A stretch of 32,981 nucleotides of DNA from a virus. Below, piece after piece: positions 7,148-15,055 of this stretch. How positions within the stretch are numbered: the stretch's first letter is position 1; each line of letters opens with the position of its first letter. A program made the position numbers and the translations under genes. The notes under the pieces are model-generated. The model searched no databases. It was not told where the DNA came from and saw only the letters and a list, made by a program, of their open reading frames with translations. The stretch covers positions 1-32,981 of IMG/VR virus record IMGVR_UViG_3300042565_002211. The stretch is one strand, 5' to 3'.

Positions 7148-8642
7148 AGGCATCTGCAAGGTCAGGAGAGTGCTTAAGTCTACGCTTCATCATGTCCTTA
7201 GACTCGACCACTCTTCTTCCGTTCGTATCCACAATGTATACTGGTGTGCGTAACTCTTCCATCATTCTTTCCCGCATATGAAGCGGAAGATGTCCGATTG
7301 AAACTTTGCCTTCCATCGCAAGTTCTGCTGCTTCAAACCATAGAGCGGATCTCATGTTCGGGAACTCCCGCCACCTTGGTGCTTCACCAGATGAATTAAT
7401 GCCGTAAAACATATAGTCACCCTTGTTATCGACCACACCACCACCAACACCACCCTCATCAATAAGCACAGGGATTTTGTATTGCGATTGCCTTGGTGTT
7501 TCATACTTCTGACAATACTCTTTAATCTTTTCCGAGAATTCTTTCGTAGACAATCCACGATACTCCTTTGCATCTATGATGCAGCATCCATGCCTGACCA
7601 CTAAACAGGATCTATCGTCACCGAACCTTGCAGGGTCAGCACCGATTTGAACCACCCAATCTTTATTGAGCGGAATTGGATCAAGGATTTGTTTGAGTGC
7701 CAATGCACCCCATACCGAGTTGATCGCCTTACTTGGATATCTTCCAAGAACTTGAATATCAAAAAGCGGGTCTTCAACCATGTAGTTTTTATCATTGAAG
7801 GTAAAGTACCCTGGTTCAGATTCTTCACCCTCTCTAGCGGATCTACATTCGTTTTTTATGCGGTTCTCTACATACTCATAGTTAATAGCACCTGGCACAA
7901 GATCAGCCTTAAAAGCCACATTAGGATGATCTAAAGCAGACAAGTGAAACACTTTCCAGTCAGGAGAATTCTCAGCAAAATAGGCGGGAGATGAAGCATC
8001 GTATGGATTGAAAATGCAGAACCATAAACAATTCTCCTTGGAAGCTGAAAGCATCGACTCTGCTCGTTCCCAGAAGGTTGGTTCAATACCAGATGCTTCA
8101 TCAAACAGGATGCACAAACCGCCAGCGGAATGTCTTCCTTGGAAAGCATCAGCCTTCTGAGCGGTAAGTCCTTGAATGTAATGCGAAGGGTTCTTTTCTA
8201 ATCGATTAGCCTTGGGCATCCAGTTTGGATCTCTAGGTCTAACCCTGCGTAATTCTTTGAACACACCATCTTTAATTTGCTGGGCAACAGGTGCTGAAAT
8301 CAAAACTTCTGATGGAGTAAAGTGATCGTGAAACCAACTTGCAATAACAGCACACAAAAAAGTTTTGCCTTGATTGTGTGCGGATCTAACTAAAACTTTT
8401 CTTGCACCATTGGCAACCGAATCAAATATTTCCATCTGCTGGGGAGTCAGGCTGATTCCGAGGTATTCGCAATACTCCCCTGGGTCTTTCGGAATCACTA
8501 TAGTCTTCTGATTCTCCCGATTCACCCTCTTCACTTCTTGGATTTCCGAAAGTTTCCCCTGCAACGCTGGACTCGATAAGACCCTTTGCCATTTCTTTTG
8601 CAAGTTGTTTATTGAGGAGTTTTTGGAGTTCTTGCTCATCAT
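7086..8642 (-). CDS. terL: terminase large subunit
   Basis: A 518-residue packaging motor and nuclease. Walker A is S-A-H-N-Q-G-K-T at 87-94, Walker B is C-I-L-F-D-E with D181-E182, and the RNase H-like nuclease begins at I-G-A-D-P-A-R-F-G-D-D (about 333-343), continues through a V-L-I-D-E-G-G-V-G strand and closes with S-P-D-L-A-D-A. The start at 8642 is chosen because AAGGA lies a few bases upstream of a double ATG; the frame is open further up to 8729 but without such a site. With this start the gene overlaps terS by 221 bases in another frame. The stop is inside the 3' end of the convergent primase gene. ATPase and nuclease motifs are seen directly. Confidence 0.92.
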   Translation of the reverse strand: MMSKNSKNSSINNLQKKWQRVLSSPALQGKLSEIQEVKRVNRENQKTIVIPKDPGEYCEYLGISLTPQQMEIFDSVANGARKVLVRSAHNQGKTFLCAVIASWFHDHFTPSEVLISAPVAQQIKDGVFKELRRVRPRDPNWMPKANRLEKNPSHYIQGLTAQKADAFQGRHSAGGLCILFDEASGIEPTFWERAESMLSASKENCLWFCIFNPYDASSPAYFAENSPDWKVFHLSALDHPNVAFKADLVPGAINYEYVENRIKNECRSAREGEESEPGYFTFNDKNYMVEDPLFDIQVLGRYPSKAINSVWGALALKQILDPIPLNKDWVVQIGADPARFGDDRSCLVVRHGCCIIDAKEYRGLSTKEFSEKIKEYCQKYETPRQSQYKIPVLIDEGGVGGGVVDNKGDYMFYGINSSGEAPRWREFPNMRSALWFEAAELAMEGKVSIGHLPLHMRERMMEELRTPVYIVDTNGRRVVESKDMMKRRLKHSPDLADAFNLALMSIPRIGIEKVIGHL

Positions 8643-8880
8643 TTCGTTCCTTATTATTTCTCTCGATGATCCATTGCATGGCTCGCCAATCCTCAGCCCC
8701 ATGTTCATGGATAACCTGTTGCATGGCAATGGTTGCCTGTGCTTTAGCTTTAATCATCTCTTTCTTATGCCAAGGTTCAAGATCCCTTCTAGAGATGCCA
8801 AAAGCTTTCATTGCAAGTTTAAAGTCGATTCCACGCTGGATATTTTCCAGCATTTCATAGAAACTATCGGAGTCGATCAT
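8422..8880 (-). CDS. terS: terminase small subunit
   Basis: The 152-residue protein has a helix-turn-helix region at about 17-38 (IDFKLAMKAFGISRRDLEPWHKK) and the segment D-W-R-A-M-Q-W-I-I-E-R, very close to the D-W-R-A-A-x-W-x-L-E-R signature of many phage small terminases. It would recognise the packaging site and regulate the TerL motor. The ATG at 8880 has AAGGAG about 11 bases upstream and overlaps the stop of the preceding gene (ATGA). The last 50 or so residues are acidic, then basic and low in hydrophobic residues (GESGESEDYSDSERPRG), and are encoded within the region shared with terL, so this tail may be shaped by the overlap. Confidence 0.8.
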   Translation of the reverse strand: MIDSDSFYEMLENIQRGIDFKLAMKAFGISRRDLEPWHKKEMIKAKAQATIAMQQVIHEHGAEDWRAMQWIIERNNKERNDEQELQKLLNKQLAKEMAKGLIESSVAGETFGNPRSEEGESGESEDYSDSERPRGVLRIPRNQPDSPADGNI

Positions 8881-9068
8881 GATTTTGGAAACTCCTTGCC
8901 CCCTGGGAACTCAACATTTTCGGGTGTTTCTGGGTCTATCAACATTCTCATAAGTTCAAGTGTCTCAGAGATATAGATCAAACTTGCTGCTATTGATTGA
9001 GATGGTTTTCCTTTTTCATAAGCAGCAATGGCTTCTACCATCCAATCCGCTCCAGCTTTACTTAACAT
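8877..9068 (-). CDS. hypothetical protein, first gene of the terminase operon (63 aa)
   Basis: A 63-residue protein I do not recognise. The ATG at 9068 has an AAAGGA ribosome binding site with 8-base spacing. The frame stays open upstream to 9335, but that part is antisense to the divergent gene and has no ribosome binding site, so it is excluded. The sequence is one amphipathic helical region (ADWMVEAIAAYEKGKPSQSIAASLIYISETLELMRML, quoted here in pieces: ADWMVEAIAAYEKG / KPSQSIAASLIYIS / ETLELMRML) with a Pro/Glu tail. Its stop overlaps the terS start by four bases and a promoter-like element lies about 40 bases upstream, so it heads the terminase operon. Confidence 0.7.
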   Translation of the reverse strand: MLSKAGADWMVEAIAAYEKGKPSQSIAASLIYISETLELMRMLIDPETPENVEFPGGKEFPKS

Positions 9069-9069
9069 A

Positions 9070-9097
9070 TTGCATCCTTTCAAAAACAAGGTAAAAT
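9070..9097 (+). promoter_or_regulatory. weak candidate promoter for the plus-strand island
   Basis: TTGCAT (9070-9075) and TAAAAT (9092-9097) are separated by 16 bases and precede the gene at 9136. The -10 differs from consensus by one base, the -35 by three. It would overlap the 5' leader of the opposing gene, so the two promoters may interfere. Low confidence. Confidence 0.25.
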
Positions 9098-9107
9098 AGG
9101 TAACAGT

Positions 9108-9116
9108 ATTATAGCA
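9108..9116 (-). promoter_or_regulatory. extended -10 promoter for the terminase operon
   Basis: Reading the minus strand, TGCTATAAT spans 9116 to 9108: a perfect TATAAT with the TG of an extended -10 one base before it. No good -35 is visible at 16-18 bases, which is common for extended -10 promoters. Transcription would start near 9101, about 33 bases before the 9068 ATG. It lies in the 67-base divergent gap, the only divergent gap in the window, exactly where a leftward promoter is needed. Confidence 0.55.
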
Positions 9117-9135
9117 AAAAGCAAGAGGAATTTCG

Positions 9136-9651
9136 ATGGCAGATTTACTTGGAGCTATAGAAAAGCTTAAAAAATTATTGCAAGATAGAACTAGAAGAGT
9201 TGCTAGAGCTACTGGAAATAGTCCTGACCCAGATATTACCACCACTAGCGAGTCCGTTTTATATACACCACCTTCTAGGTGGATGAAATCTCTTGAATAT
9301 TTTCCAATGGCTAAAGCTCCGTCAGGATCGGTCATAATGAAAGCTAGAGGCCCAGATATTGGATATATTTACCCAAGGGTAGGTAAGGCCACTTTCAACA
9401 AATGGGTGGCAAATAACTGGAGAGGTGGCTTCATATACTGGTACGCTACACCAACATTGAAAGATTATTCTATCATAGCAAGAACAAGCGGTTCAAAAGC
9501 TAGGAAATCAACAGGAAGGGCATCTGCATGGGCATTCTTGAAAAACAAAAGAAGAAAGAATCTTAAAGCAAGGGTTATGAGAGGCCCGCAAGCTGGTAAT
9601 TTACCAGACCATGTTTTATCAAGGGCAAAAAAAGTTTACCACACTCCATAG
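9136..9651 (+). CDS. hypothetical basic protein, weakly KTSC-like (171 aa)
   Basis: A 171-residue protein starting at ATG 9136 with AAGAGGA upstream. Three parts are visible: a charged N-terminal helix (LLGAIEKLKKLLQDRTRRVA), a compact middle (about 48-110) containing S-R-W-M-K-S-L-E-Y, a Y-I-Y-P-R-V turn and G-G-F-I-Y-W-Y, and a very basic C-terminus (KNKRRKNLKARVMRG). The middle faintly recalls the KTSC fold (Y-x-Y-x-x-V-P then an S/G-G-x-Y-F close), a small domain found in phage and bacterial proteins, but the match is weak and I would not assign it. The basic tail suggests nucleic-acid or virion contact. It is the first gene of a rightward island and is followed by the next ATG after 8 bases. 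Confidence 0.65.
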   Translation: MADLLGAIEKLKKLLQDRTRRVARATGNSPDPDITTTSESVLYTPPSRWMKSLEYFPMAKAPSGSVIMKARGPDIGYIYPRVGKATFNKWVANNWRGGFIYWYATPTLKDYSIIARTSGSKARKSTGRASAWAFLKNKRRKNLKARVMRGPQAGNLPDHVLSRAKKVYHTP

Positions 9652-9659
9652 GAGAAGAA

Positions 9660-9968
9660 ATGTACCTAAATCCATACTATCGCCATATACAAGAAATGAA
9701 ACGATTCTATGTTGAATCCATTACTAAGGAAGACATGGCTATCGTAAAAAGTTGCCTAGTAAGAAAAATTCGGGGTGGAAACATGAAAGCGGTAGAACTT
9801 TTTATGAAGTTCACCGAATGGCAAAAAGAATTGGATGCTGCTAGTGATGCTAGACATGAACTTCAAGCCATCATGGGTTCACCTACGGATGGGCTAATGA
9901 AATCGCTTCGCCCTGGATCGATAGGAATTTCCACAGAACAACTTGAAGAAAAGAAGATGCAAGGATGA
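9660..9968 (+). CDS. hypothetical helical protein (102 aa)
   Basis: A 102-residue, all-helical protein with an AGGAGAAG ribosome binding site just before ATG 9660. The segment SITKEDMAIVKSCLVRKI followed by R-G-G-N-M-K-A-V-E-L-F-M-K-F resembles the 'helix, then G-(D/N)-x-K-A' repeat found in the DNA-binding or oligomerising part of some phage small terminase-like proteins, so it could be a second terminase-like accessory factor. That is a weak similarity, and terS is already present at 8422-8880. Its stop overlaps the start of the glycosyltransferase-like gene by four bases (ATGA), so the two are translationally coupled. Confidence 0.6.
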   Translation: MYLNPYYRHIQEMKRFYVESITKEDMAIVKSCLVRKIRGGNMKAVELFMKFTEWQKELDAASDARHELQAIMGSPTDGLMKSLRPGSIGISTEQLEEKKMQG

Positions 9969-10783
9969 TAAGCGTTCCGGTTGCCGTAAACACCCCTTTG
10001 TTCCAATGGCAACTTGATCTATTTTGGTTTAACCACCTCAATGTGTACGGAAATGAAGCATATCAAAAAGCATTAGCAATTATAATTAAAAGAAATCATT
10101 CATCATCTCCAACGATTAATCAATTCCCTTGGCATCAAGATATTCCTAACCAACTCTGCGAATCATTTTTCGATTACAATCTTGGAATAAAGGAAGACGG
10201 AATACTTCTTCCACTAAACATTCAGGTAGGTTTAATTCAAACCATATCAAGGTTTAAGGATGACGATGTAATAGAACTACTAGATTGCGATATGTTTCAT
10301 TTAAAAAAACATCCCAATATAGCTGTAGGCAAAAACGAATTAATTGTTAGCGACATATATGAAAAGTGGCATCTTAAAAGTTTATCAGGAAATAAAAGAA
10401 TTATTGGAAATTATACCGATAACAAAACGAACTATTATAATGGAGGCTTCGTTCCCATCGTTGGAAGAGCAGAAACATTTAAGAAGATTCTTTTGGATTG
10501 GATTTGGTTTCACAAAGATATAACTAAAAAAGAAGTTGATACAAATATTCGATGGTGGGCTGGAATGTACGCTTTACAGGCAGCTTGCGAATGCAATTCT
10601 GTAAAGATGAATTCCGTGAATATTCTTTATGTACCGGGAATAAACGAGTTAGAAAGATCGCACTACATCGTCCATTATTCCGTAGACACTTTGTTTGATA
10701 AAAAGAGATTTCCAAATATAGATGTGAGCAAATTTAAAGACAATATTTACTACGATAAAATCAAGAGTTGGCTTGCCTGTTAA
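9965..10783 (+). CDS. glycosyltransferase-like protein (GT-A type)
   Basis: The 272-residue protein has features of a nucleotide-sugar glycosyltransferase with a GT-A fold: a hydrophobic strand leading to E-L-L-D-C-D-M-F with a D-x-D motif at D107/D109 for metal and sugar-nucleotide binding, then Y-Y-N-G-G-F-V-P-I-V at about 157-166, resembling the acceptor-side 'N-G-G' segment of many such enzymes, and a W-W-A-G-M-Y-A-L-Q segment further on. No signal peptide or membrane segment is seen, so it would act in the cytoplasm on virion proteins, cell-surface precursors or DNA. Phages use such enzymes to decorate capsids or modify host receptors. The coding DNA is A+T-rich. Family-level call only; the substrate cannot be told. 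Confidence 0.6.
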   Translation: MISVPVAVNTPLFQWQLDLFWFNHLNVYGNEAYQKALAIIIKRNHSSSPTINQFPWHQDIPNQLCESFFDYNLGIKEDGILLPLNIQVGLIQTISRFKDDDVIELLDCDMFHLKKHPNIAVGKNELIVSDIYEKWHLKSLSGNKRIIGNYTDNKTNYYNGGFVPIVGRAETFKKILLDWIWFHKDITKKEVDTNIRWWAGMYALQAACECNSVKMNSVNILYVPGINELERSHYIVHYSVDTLFDKKRFPNIDVSKFKDNIYYDKIKSWLAC

Positions 10784-10807
10784 TTGATCGATCTATATAT
10801 TGATATC

Positions 10808-10899
10808 GTCCGAATGATTCTAGGACTTGTTTTAGCAATTTCCTGAGGCGAATTTTCCCCGAAGTAGAATTGCGTCAGGGGAAAAAGTTTCATTCGGAC
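10808..10899. terminator. bidirectional terminator region with nested inverted repeats
   Basis: The 106-base gap between two convergent genes holds several stems. TTTTCCCC (10853-10860) pairs perfectly with GGGGAAAA (10878-10885). An alternative stem pairs CCTGAGGCGAATT (10842-10854) with AATTGCGTCAGG (10868-10879), with a small mismatch and bulge. A 10-base perfect inverted repeat GTCCGAATGA (10808-10817) / TCATTCGGAC (10890-10899) encloses both, its right arm covering the stop codon of the leftward gene. The position between converging transcripts and the A/T-flanked GC stem fit a two-way terminator; the outer repeat is unexplained. Confidence 0.55.
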
Positions 10900-13853
10900 A
10901 TCTTAAAATCTTTGCATTGCATACAAGTTTTCCAATCCGTTTTTTCATGAACATCACATAAGCGAACCCACTTCTTAGGGCAATTGCAATCTTTTCTGTC
11001 GATTACTTTTCCAATGTGTTCGCATTGTTCAGGGTTAATCATTTCCATTGGTTTTCTTGAATTCATCAAGCTTGATGTTTGAATGTATTCAACATTTTCT
11101 AAAATCTGATTAAATTCAATTGGTAAGGCTTCTTGAATAAATTCATCAACAACTTCTTCAATAATTACATCGCATTGAAAACCAAAGAATAATGCACCAC
11201 CAATATTAGATTCAATATCAGACCAAGGGAATGTTACATTTATATTTGTTCTTGGAAAATTATAATAAAAATTAGAATAATGTGTTGCTGCATTTGTATT
11301 GTGGTAATTATCAAACTTAATTTGATGATATTTTATTTTTAATGGACTTAACGATATAACTTCAAAGTTTTGATTTACATTTTGGGGGGTATACCAAAAG
11401 GGGCCTTCAAATTGAAAATTTTCTAAATATATAGGATTATCAGGAAAAGTTGCTGGCATATAAAACTTTATAGATAATAGCCTGTAATCAGTATAAAATC
11501 CACCTGTACCTGATGTACTAAAAGAAAAATCAAATTTGCTATTAAATGAGGTTGGGTAATTAATACTTGAAGAATATGAAGCACCAAGAATATCTGCATT
11601 AACATTTGTTATATCAATATTGTTTGGATTTACATTTTCATATCTTGGAAGATTTTCTTTTGAAACATCTTTGTATTTAGACAAGAATTTAACAGTTAAA
11701 GTTTTGTTTTTGAACTGATCTTCTAATCCAACATTTGGAATGTAAATTCCATCATTTGCGTCTTCTAAGGTTGTTGCTATCCTAATTAAAGATTGTCCAG
11801 CAGTTTGCTTTTCATCCTTAATTTCTTCTATATAAATTGAATAATAAACAGTTGTACCTGAACCAAATTTAACTTCATTTCCTGTTTTCCAAACATCAGA
11901 ATCACCATTAATTAACAAACAACTTTTAAACCTACTAGGAACATCAAAATCAGGATAAACTCTTCCCGGAGTTGCTGTATATGAAGCAAGTTCTGGAGGA
12001 TCTATTTCTATTATGTCTTTTTTTATTATATTAAAAACGCCTGAATTAGAACTTTTTCTTACAAAAAAATCATTATTTTGATTTACATTGGGGGGTAAAA
12101 AAGCAATGTTTTCAAATTCTTCAATTCCATAGAATGAATATTGAAAATTATCAAAACTGCTTCTTCCATATAAAGCATATGTAAAAGCCATTTGAACCAT
12201 AAAATTATTAAACGCCTCTTCCGTATAAAAAGGATCTCCTATTAATGGTGTAGCTTCAAAGTAATTTAATGCTTGATAATACTTTAGCATATTATATTGA
12301 GGTATTTTTTCGTAATTCTCAAAATTCACTTTTAACTCTGTAACCCTTTTTAGCCTGTCAGGTATGTTTATTAGATTGCAATAAGGTACACTTTGAAACG
12401 ATATTTCTATATCAGATTCAAATCCTCCTTTTAAAATTGCTTGGTAATTTAATGGCACTTTTCCTGATGCAAGATTAGGTCTGTCAGCACCTAAGTCGTG
12501 TATGTAGTTGTTGGTTAAAAGTGTTTTTCCAGTCCATAAAACATTTTTTATTGTTAGAGTCGTTCTTCCTGTTGCGTTTGTAGTCGATGTTATTTGAGTC
12601 CTATTTGTTTTTGAAGCAATATAATTTATAGGCAATGCTGGTTGTGTTGGATAATCATAGAAAGTGCCAAATACATCTATTGTTTTTATACCAAAAAACA
12701 CTTCTGTTGGATCTCCACAGAAATTATAGTAATAAGGCCAAGTTTGATTTGGTATTACATCAACAAAAGATCCGTTTTTTGAATAACTACTTAATGTTTG
12801 ATCATCAAGGTATGTTGAAGATATTGCTGATACATAGGCAGGGATTACATCTACTGAAGTAATTTGCGTTCTTATCCACCAAGGTGGATTTTCTATTTGC
12901 AAATATGACGAGTAATTCACATTGTTGGTGTTTATTAAAGTTATTTTAGATGTGAACGAACCATTTTTGTCGATTGTAAAATTATTTAAAACATATCCGT
13001 CTTTATATATAGGCTTATTAGATCTTGATAAAAAATCATAAGACCAGTTAAAAGAGTCTGTACCTGAACATACTGTTGAAATAACATCTGGGCCAGTATA
13101 AATGTTTTCTATTGAATCAACGAAAGAATAATTAGGATGCGTATAAGAAAAGGAATATCCAGAAACATCAAGGTAAAAAACAGGATCTATTATTTTTACA
13201 ATATTGTTGGAACAACTTGTATTTGGATTTAGGCCTTCAACACTAAAGTCATGTGATGATATATAATCTAAATAATTGTCATAAGATCCAGAATCATCTC
13301 CTCCAATAAAAATATCTTTTCTTAAATATGTTGTAGAACTAAAAAAATTGATTCCCCAATAATATGGGTATGGCAATTGTTCTTTAAATCCTGTAGTTCC
13401 CGGTATAACAGCAACATCATATGGATAAGCAGTTTTTTCTCCTGAAGGAACTAATTTCCAATAACTAGAATAAGTTCCATATGGGTTTTGATATACGGTT
13501 GCTCGCTCAGTTGTCTCTCCATTACAATTTAAAAATGGATAGTAAGTCAAACTATCGGCCAATCCTTTTGGAATTACACTTTGTGATATTGGAGTTGGAG
13601 TTAATACATATTCCCCAAAACTGCTATTTGATGCTGGGATCATGTAATCAGAGAACTCTATTATTGTAGAACCAATAGATTGTTCATTAATAATTGGTTG
13701 AGCTTGTTTAAAATTTGTAATCAATAAGGTGGCATCTTCTGTTTTTTTGATGCAATAACCACAGGTGCAACAAGAAACAAATCCTTGTGAATCAAAGATT
13801 GTGTTTCTATGAATTATATTTTCTTGGATGTTATTTGTTGGTCTGTATGCCAT
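10890..13853 (-). CDS. large putative virion protein with C-terminal zinc knuckles (987 aa)
   Basis: The 987-residue protein is rich in Asn, Ser, Thr, Tyr and Phe, with predicted beta-strand character throughout, as in tail-tip, fibre or surface proteins, but I recognise no named family. The N-terminus has a Cys cluster C-C-T-C-G-Y-C at 28-34. The last 44 residues form a zinc-knuckle-like domain: C944-x-H946, C956-x-C958, C966-x2-H969, C977-x2-C980. Such Cys/His tails recur at the end of large phage proteins beside tail genes. The ATG at 13853 with GGGGAA upstream is chosen over an in-frame start at 13880 that overlaps the previous gene. The DNA is conspicuously A+T-rich relative to other late genes. 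It ends the leftward late transcript at a terminator-like region. Confidence 0.7.
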   Translation of the reverse strand: MAYRPTNNIQENIIHRNTIFDSQGFVSCCTCGYCIKKTEDATLLITNFKQAQPIINEQSIGSTIIEFSDYMIPASNSSFGEYVLTPTPISQSVIPKGLADSLTYYPFLNCNGETTERATVYQNPYGTYSSYWKLVPSGEKTAYPYDVAVIPGTTGFKEQLPYPYYWGINFFSSTTYLRKDIFIGGDDSGSYDNYLDYISSHDFSVEGLNPNTSCSNNIVKIIDPVFYLDVSGYSFSYTHPNYSFVDSIENIYTGPDVISTVCSGTDSFNWSYDFLSRSNKPIYKDGYVLNNFTIDKNGSFTSKITLINTNNVNYSSYLQIENPPWWIRTQITSVDVIPAYVSAISSTYLDDQTLSSYSKNGSFVDVIPNQTWPYYYNFCGDPTEVFFGIKTIDVFGTFYDYPTQPALPINYIASKTNRTQITSTTNATGRTTLTIKNVLWTGKTLLTNNYIHDLGADRPNLASGKVPLNYQAILKGGFESDIEISFQSVPYCNLINIPDRLKRVTELKVNFENYEKIPQYNMLKYYQALNYFEATPLIGDPFYTEEAFNNFMVQMAFTYALYGRSSFDNFQYSFYGIEEFENIAFLPPNVNQNNDFFVRKSSNSGVFNIIKKDIIEIDPPELASYTATPGRVYPDFDVPSRFKSCLLINGDSDVWKTGNEVKFGSGTTVYYSIYIEEIKDEKQTAGQSLIRIATTLEDANDGIYIPNVGLEDQFKNKTLTVKFLSKYKDVSKENLPRYENVNPNNIDITNVNADILGASYSSSINYPTSFNSKFDFSFSTSGTGGFYTDYRLLSIKFYMPATFPDNPIYLENFQFEGPFWYTPQNVNQNFEVISLSPLKIKYHQIKFDNYHNTNAATHYSNFYYNFPRTNINVTFPWSDIESNIGGALFFGFQCDVIIEEVVDEFIQEALPIEFNQILENVEYIQTSSLMNSRKPMEMINPEQCEHIGKVIDRKDCNCPKKWVRLCDVHEKTDWKTCMQCKDFKMSE

Positions 13854-13861
13854 TGCTTCCC

Positions 13862-15043
13862 CTATGGTAAATCGTACCAACCTTTAACACCATCCGAATT
13901 AGTTCCATAATATTTGTTTGCACCGGGAGTAAGTGCATCGTTTACGAGTTTGAATTGCACCGTAGAATTCAATGAGGATTGCTTTGGTATTATCGATGAA
14001 TCGGTTGGAGTGGTGAATGCAACTGTCGTAAACACTATACCTGATGAACTTGCAGTAAGTACTGCTCCAGACGCTCCAGAATAAGAAGATGGACAATCCT
14101 TTAGATTTATAAAAGACATTGATGGAACAACAACTGAAGATGGTGTAGTAGATGTAAATGTCAATGCGGTTGCGGTTGGATTTACTGCTACATAGTAATT
14201 TGCAACACCAGAATAAGAAGAAGGTGTATCGTTTAAACTAATAAAACTCTTTCTTGTGTCTTCGGCAACTTGAACCGTTTCTGAAGGGTATAGCGTTGCG
14301 TATGTGTTTGAAAGAACGCCATTTACACAAGTTACATCCGTAACTACCGTAATTCCTGTGGGGCCAGAAACAAGAGAATTCAAAAGAGTTACTCTTGGTC
14401 TTGGATCTGAATTTATTGGATCAGCAGGGAATGGGTCGTATGATGTTCCAACATAATAGCCAACATATTTCCTTCCAGAAATTAATTCGCCACCATTAAT
14501 ATCTTTGGCCCAAAATTTACCCATATTTGCAGAAGATTGAGAAAGTGTGTCAAATCCTAATGCTGGATAATATCCATTAATAATTCCTGTTTCGTCTATT
14601 TCTACAAAGCATTTTGACGAAGGATCAAGGCTTCTAATAAATTCGTACACATCCCTGCCATCAATTGAATCAACGCCTCGAAGCCTAGCAATGTAAACTA
14701 ATCCTTGACCTGATACCCCAACATTGCCGGTAAAGTTTCCTTGGTTGCTTGGCTCGTCAATATCGTATGGCATTGCATACATTTTAGGACAAGTTGTTCT
14801 AGTAGAGAAATTAGCTTTTAAACCTCCAACTTCTTCAACAAAATCAGTACCGTTCCAAATAACTTCATAAAAATCATAGAACCGATAGTACCCTGTGACT
14901 TCAACTTCGTCACCAAAAGGGATCTTATTGTTTACTCGAACATAAAGAAATGGGCTATTGCCTTCATTAGAAATCGTAATGGAGCCTGTGGATGCATCAT
15001 ATCCAGCGTTCATCCCGCTACCTTGAACTGGTTGTATTCTCAT
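13862..15043 (-). CDS. putative tail or surface protein with SSYSG repeats (393 aa)
   Basis: A 393-residue beta-rich protein with a cluster of features common in phage tail proteins. Two copies of the motif S-(F)-I-x-L-x-D-x-P-S-S-Y-S-G lie 44 codons apart (ending near 14208 and 14076), and the C-terminus is G-A-N-K-Y-Y-G-T-N-S-D-G-V-K-G-W-Y-D-L-P, a tail-fibre-like ending. The first 100 residues contain a beta-rich domain with Y-Y-R-F-Y-D-F-Y-E-V-I-W-N-G. The ATG at 15043 has AAGGGAAG upstream; the frame runs to 15103, but that part crosses the terminator hairpin. It is the first gene after the intrinsic terminator, with its ribosome binding site immediately beyond it. It is probably a distal tail or fibre component. 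Confidence 0.65.
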   Translation of the reverse strand: MRIQPVQGSGMNAGYDASTGSITISNEGNSPFLYVRVNNKIPFGDEVEVTGYYRFYDFYEVIWNGTDFVEEVGGLKANFSTRTTCPKMYAMPYDIDEPSNQGNFTGNVGVSGQGLVYIARLRGVDSIDGRDVYEFIRSLDPSSKCFVEIDETGIINGYYPALGFDTLSQSSANMGKFWAKDINGGELISGRKYVGYYVGTSYDPFPADPINSDPRPRVTLLNSLVSGPTGITVVTDVTCVNGVLSNTYATLYPSETVQVAEDTRKSFISLNDTPSSYSGVANYYVAVNPTATALTFTSTTPSSVVVPSMSFINLKDCPSSYSGASGAVLTASSSGIVFTTVAFTTPTDSSIIPKQSSLNSTVQFKLVNDALTPGANKYYGTNSDGVKGWYDLP

Positions 15044-15055
15044 CTTGCTTCCCTT

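Noticed and set aside
8643-8729. Longer terL N-terminus starting at 8729
   Set aside because: It has no good ribosome binding site and deepens the overlap with terS, whereas AAGGA precedes the ATG pair at 8642/8639.
9069-9335. Upstream extension of the 63-residue gene
   Set aside because: It is antisense to the divergent gene at 9136 and skips a good ribosome binding site before 9068.
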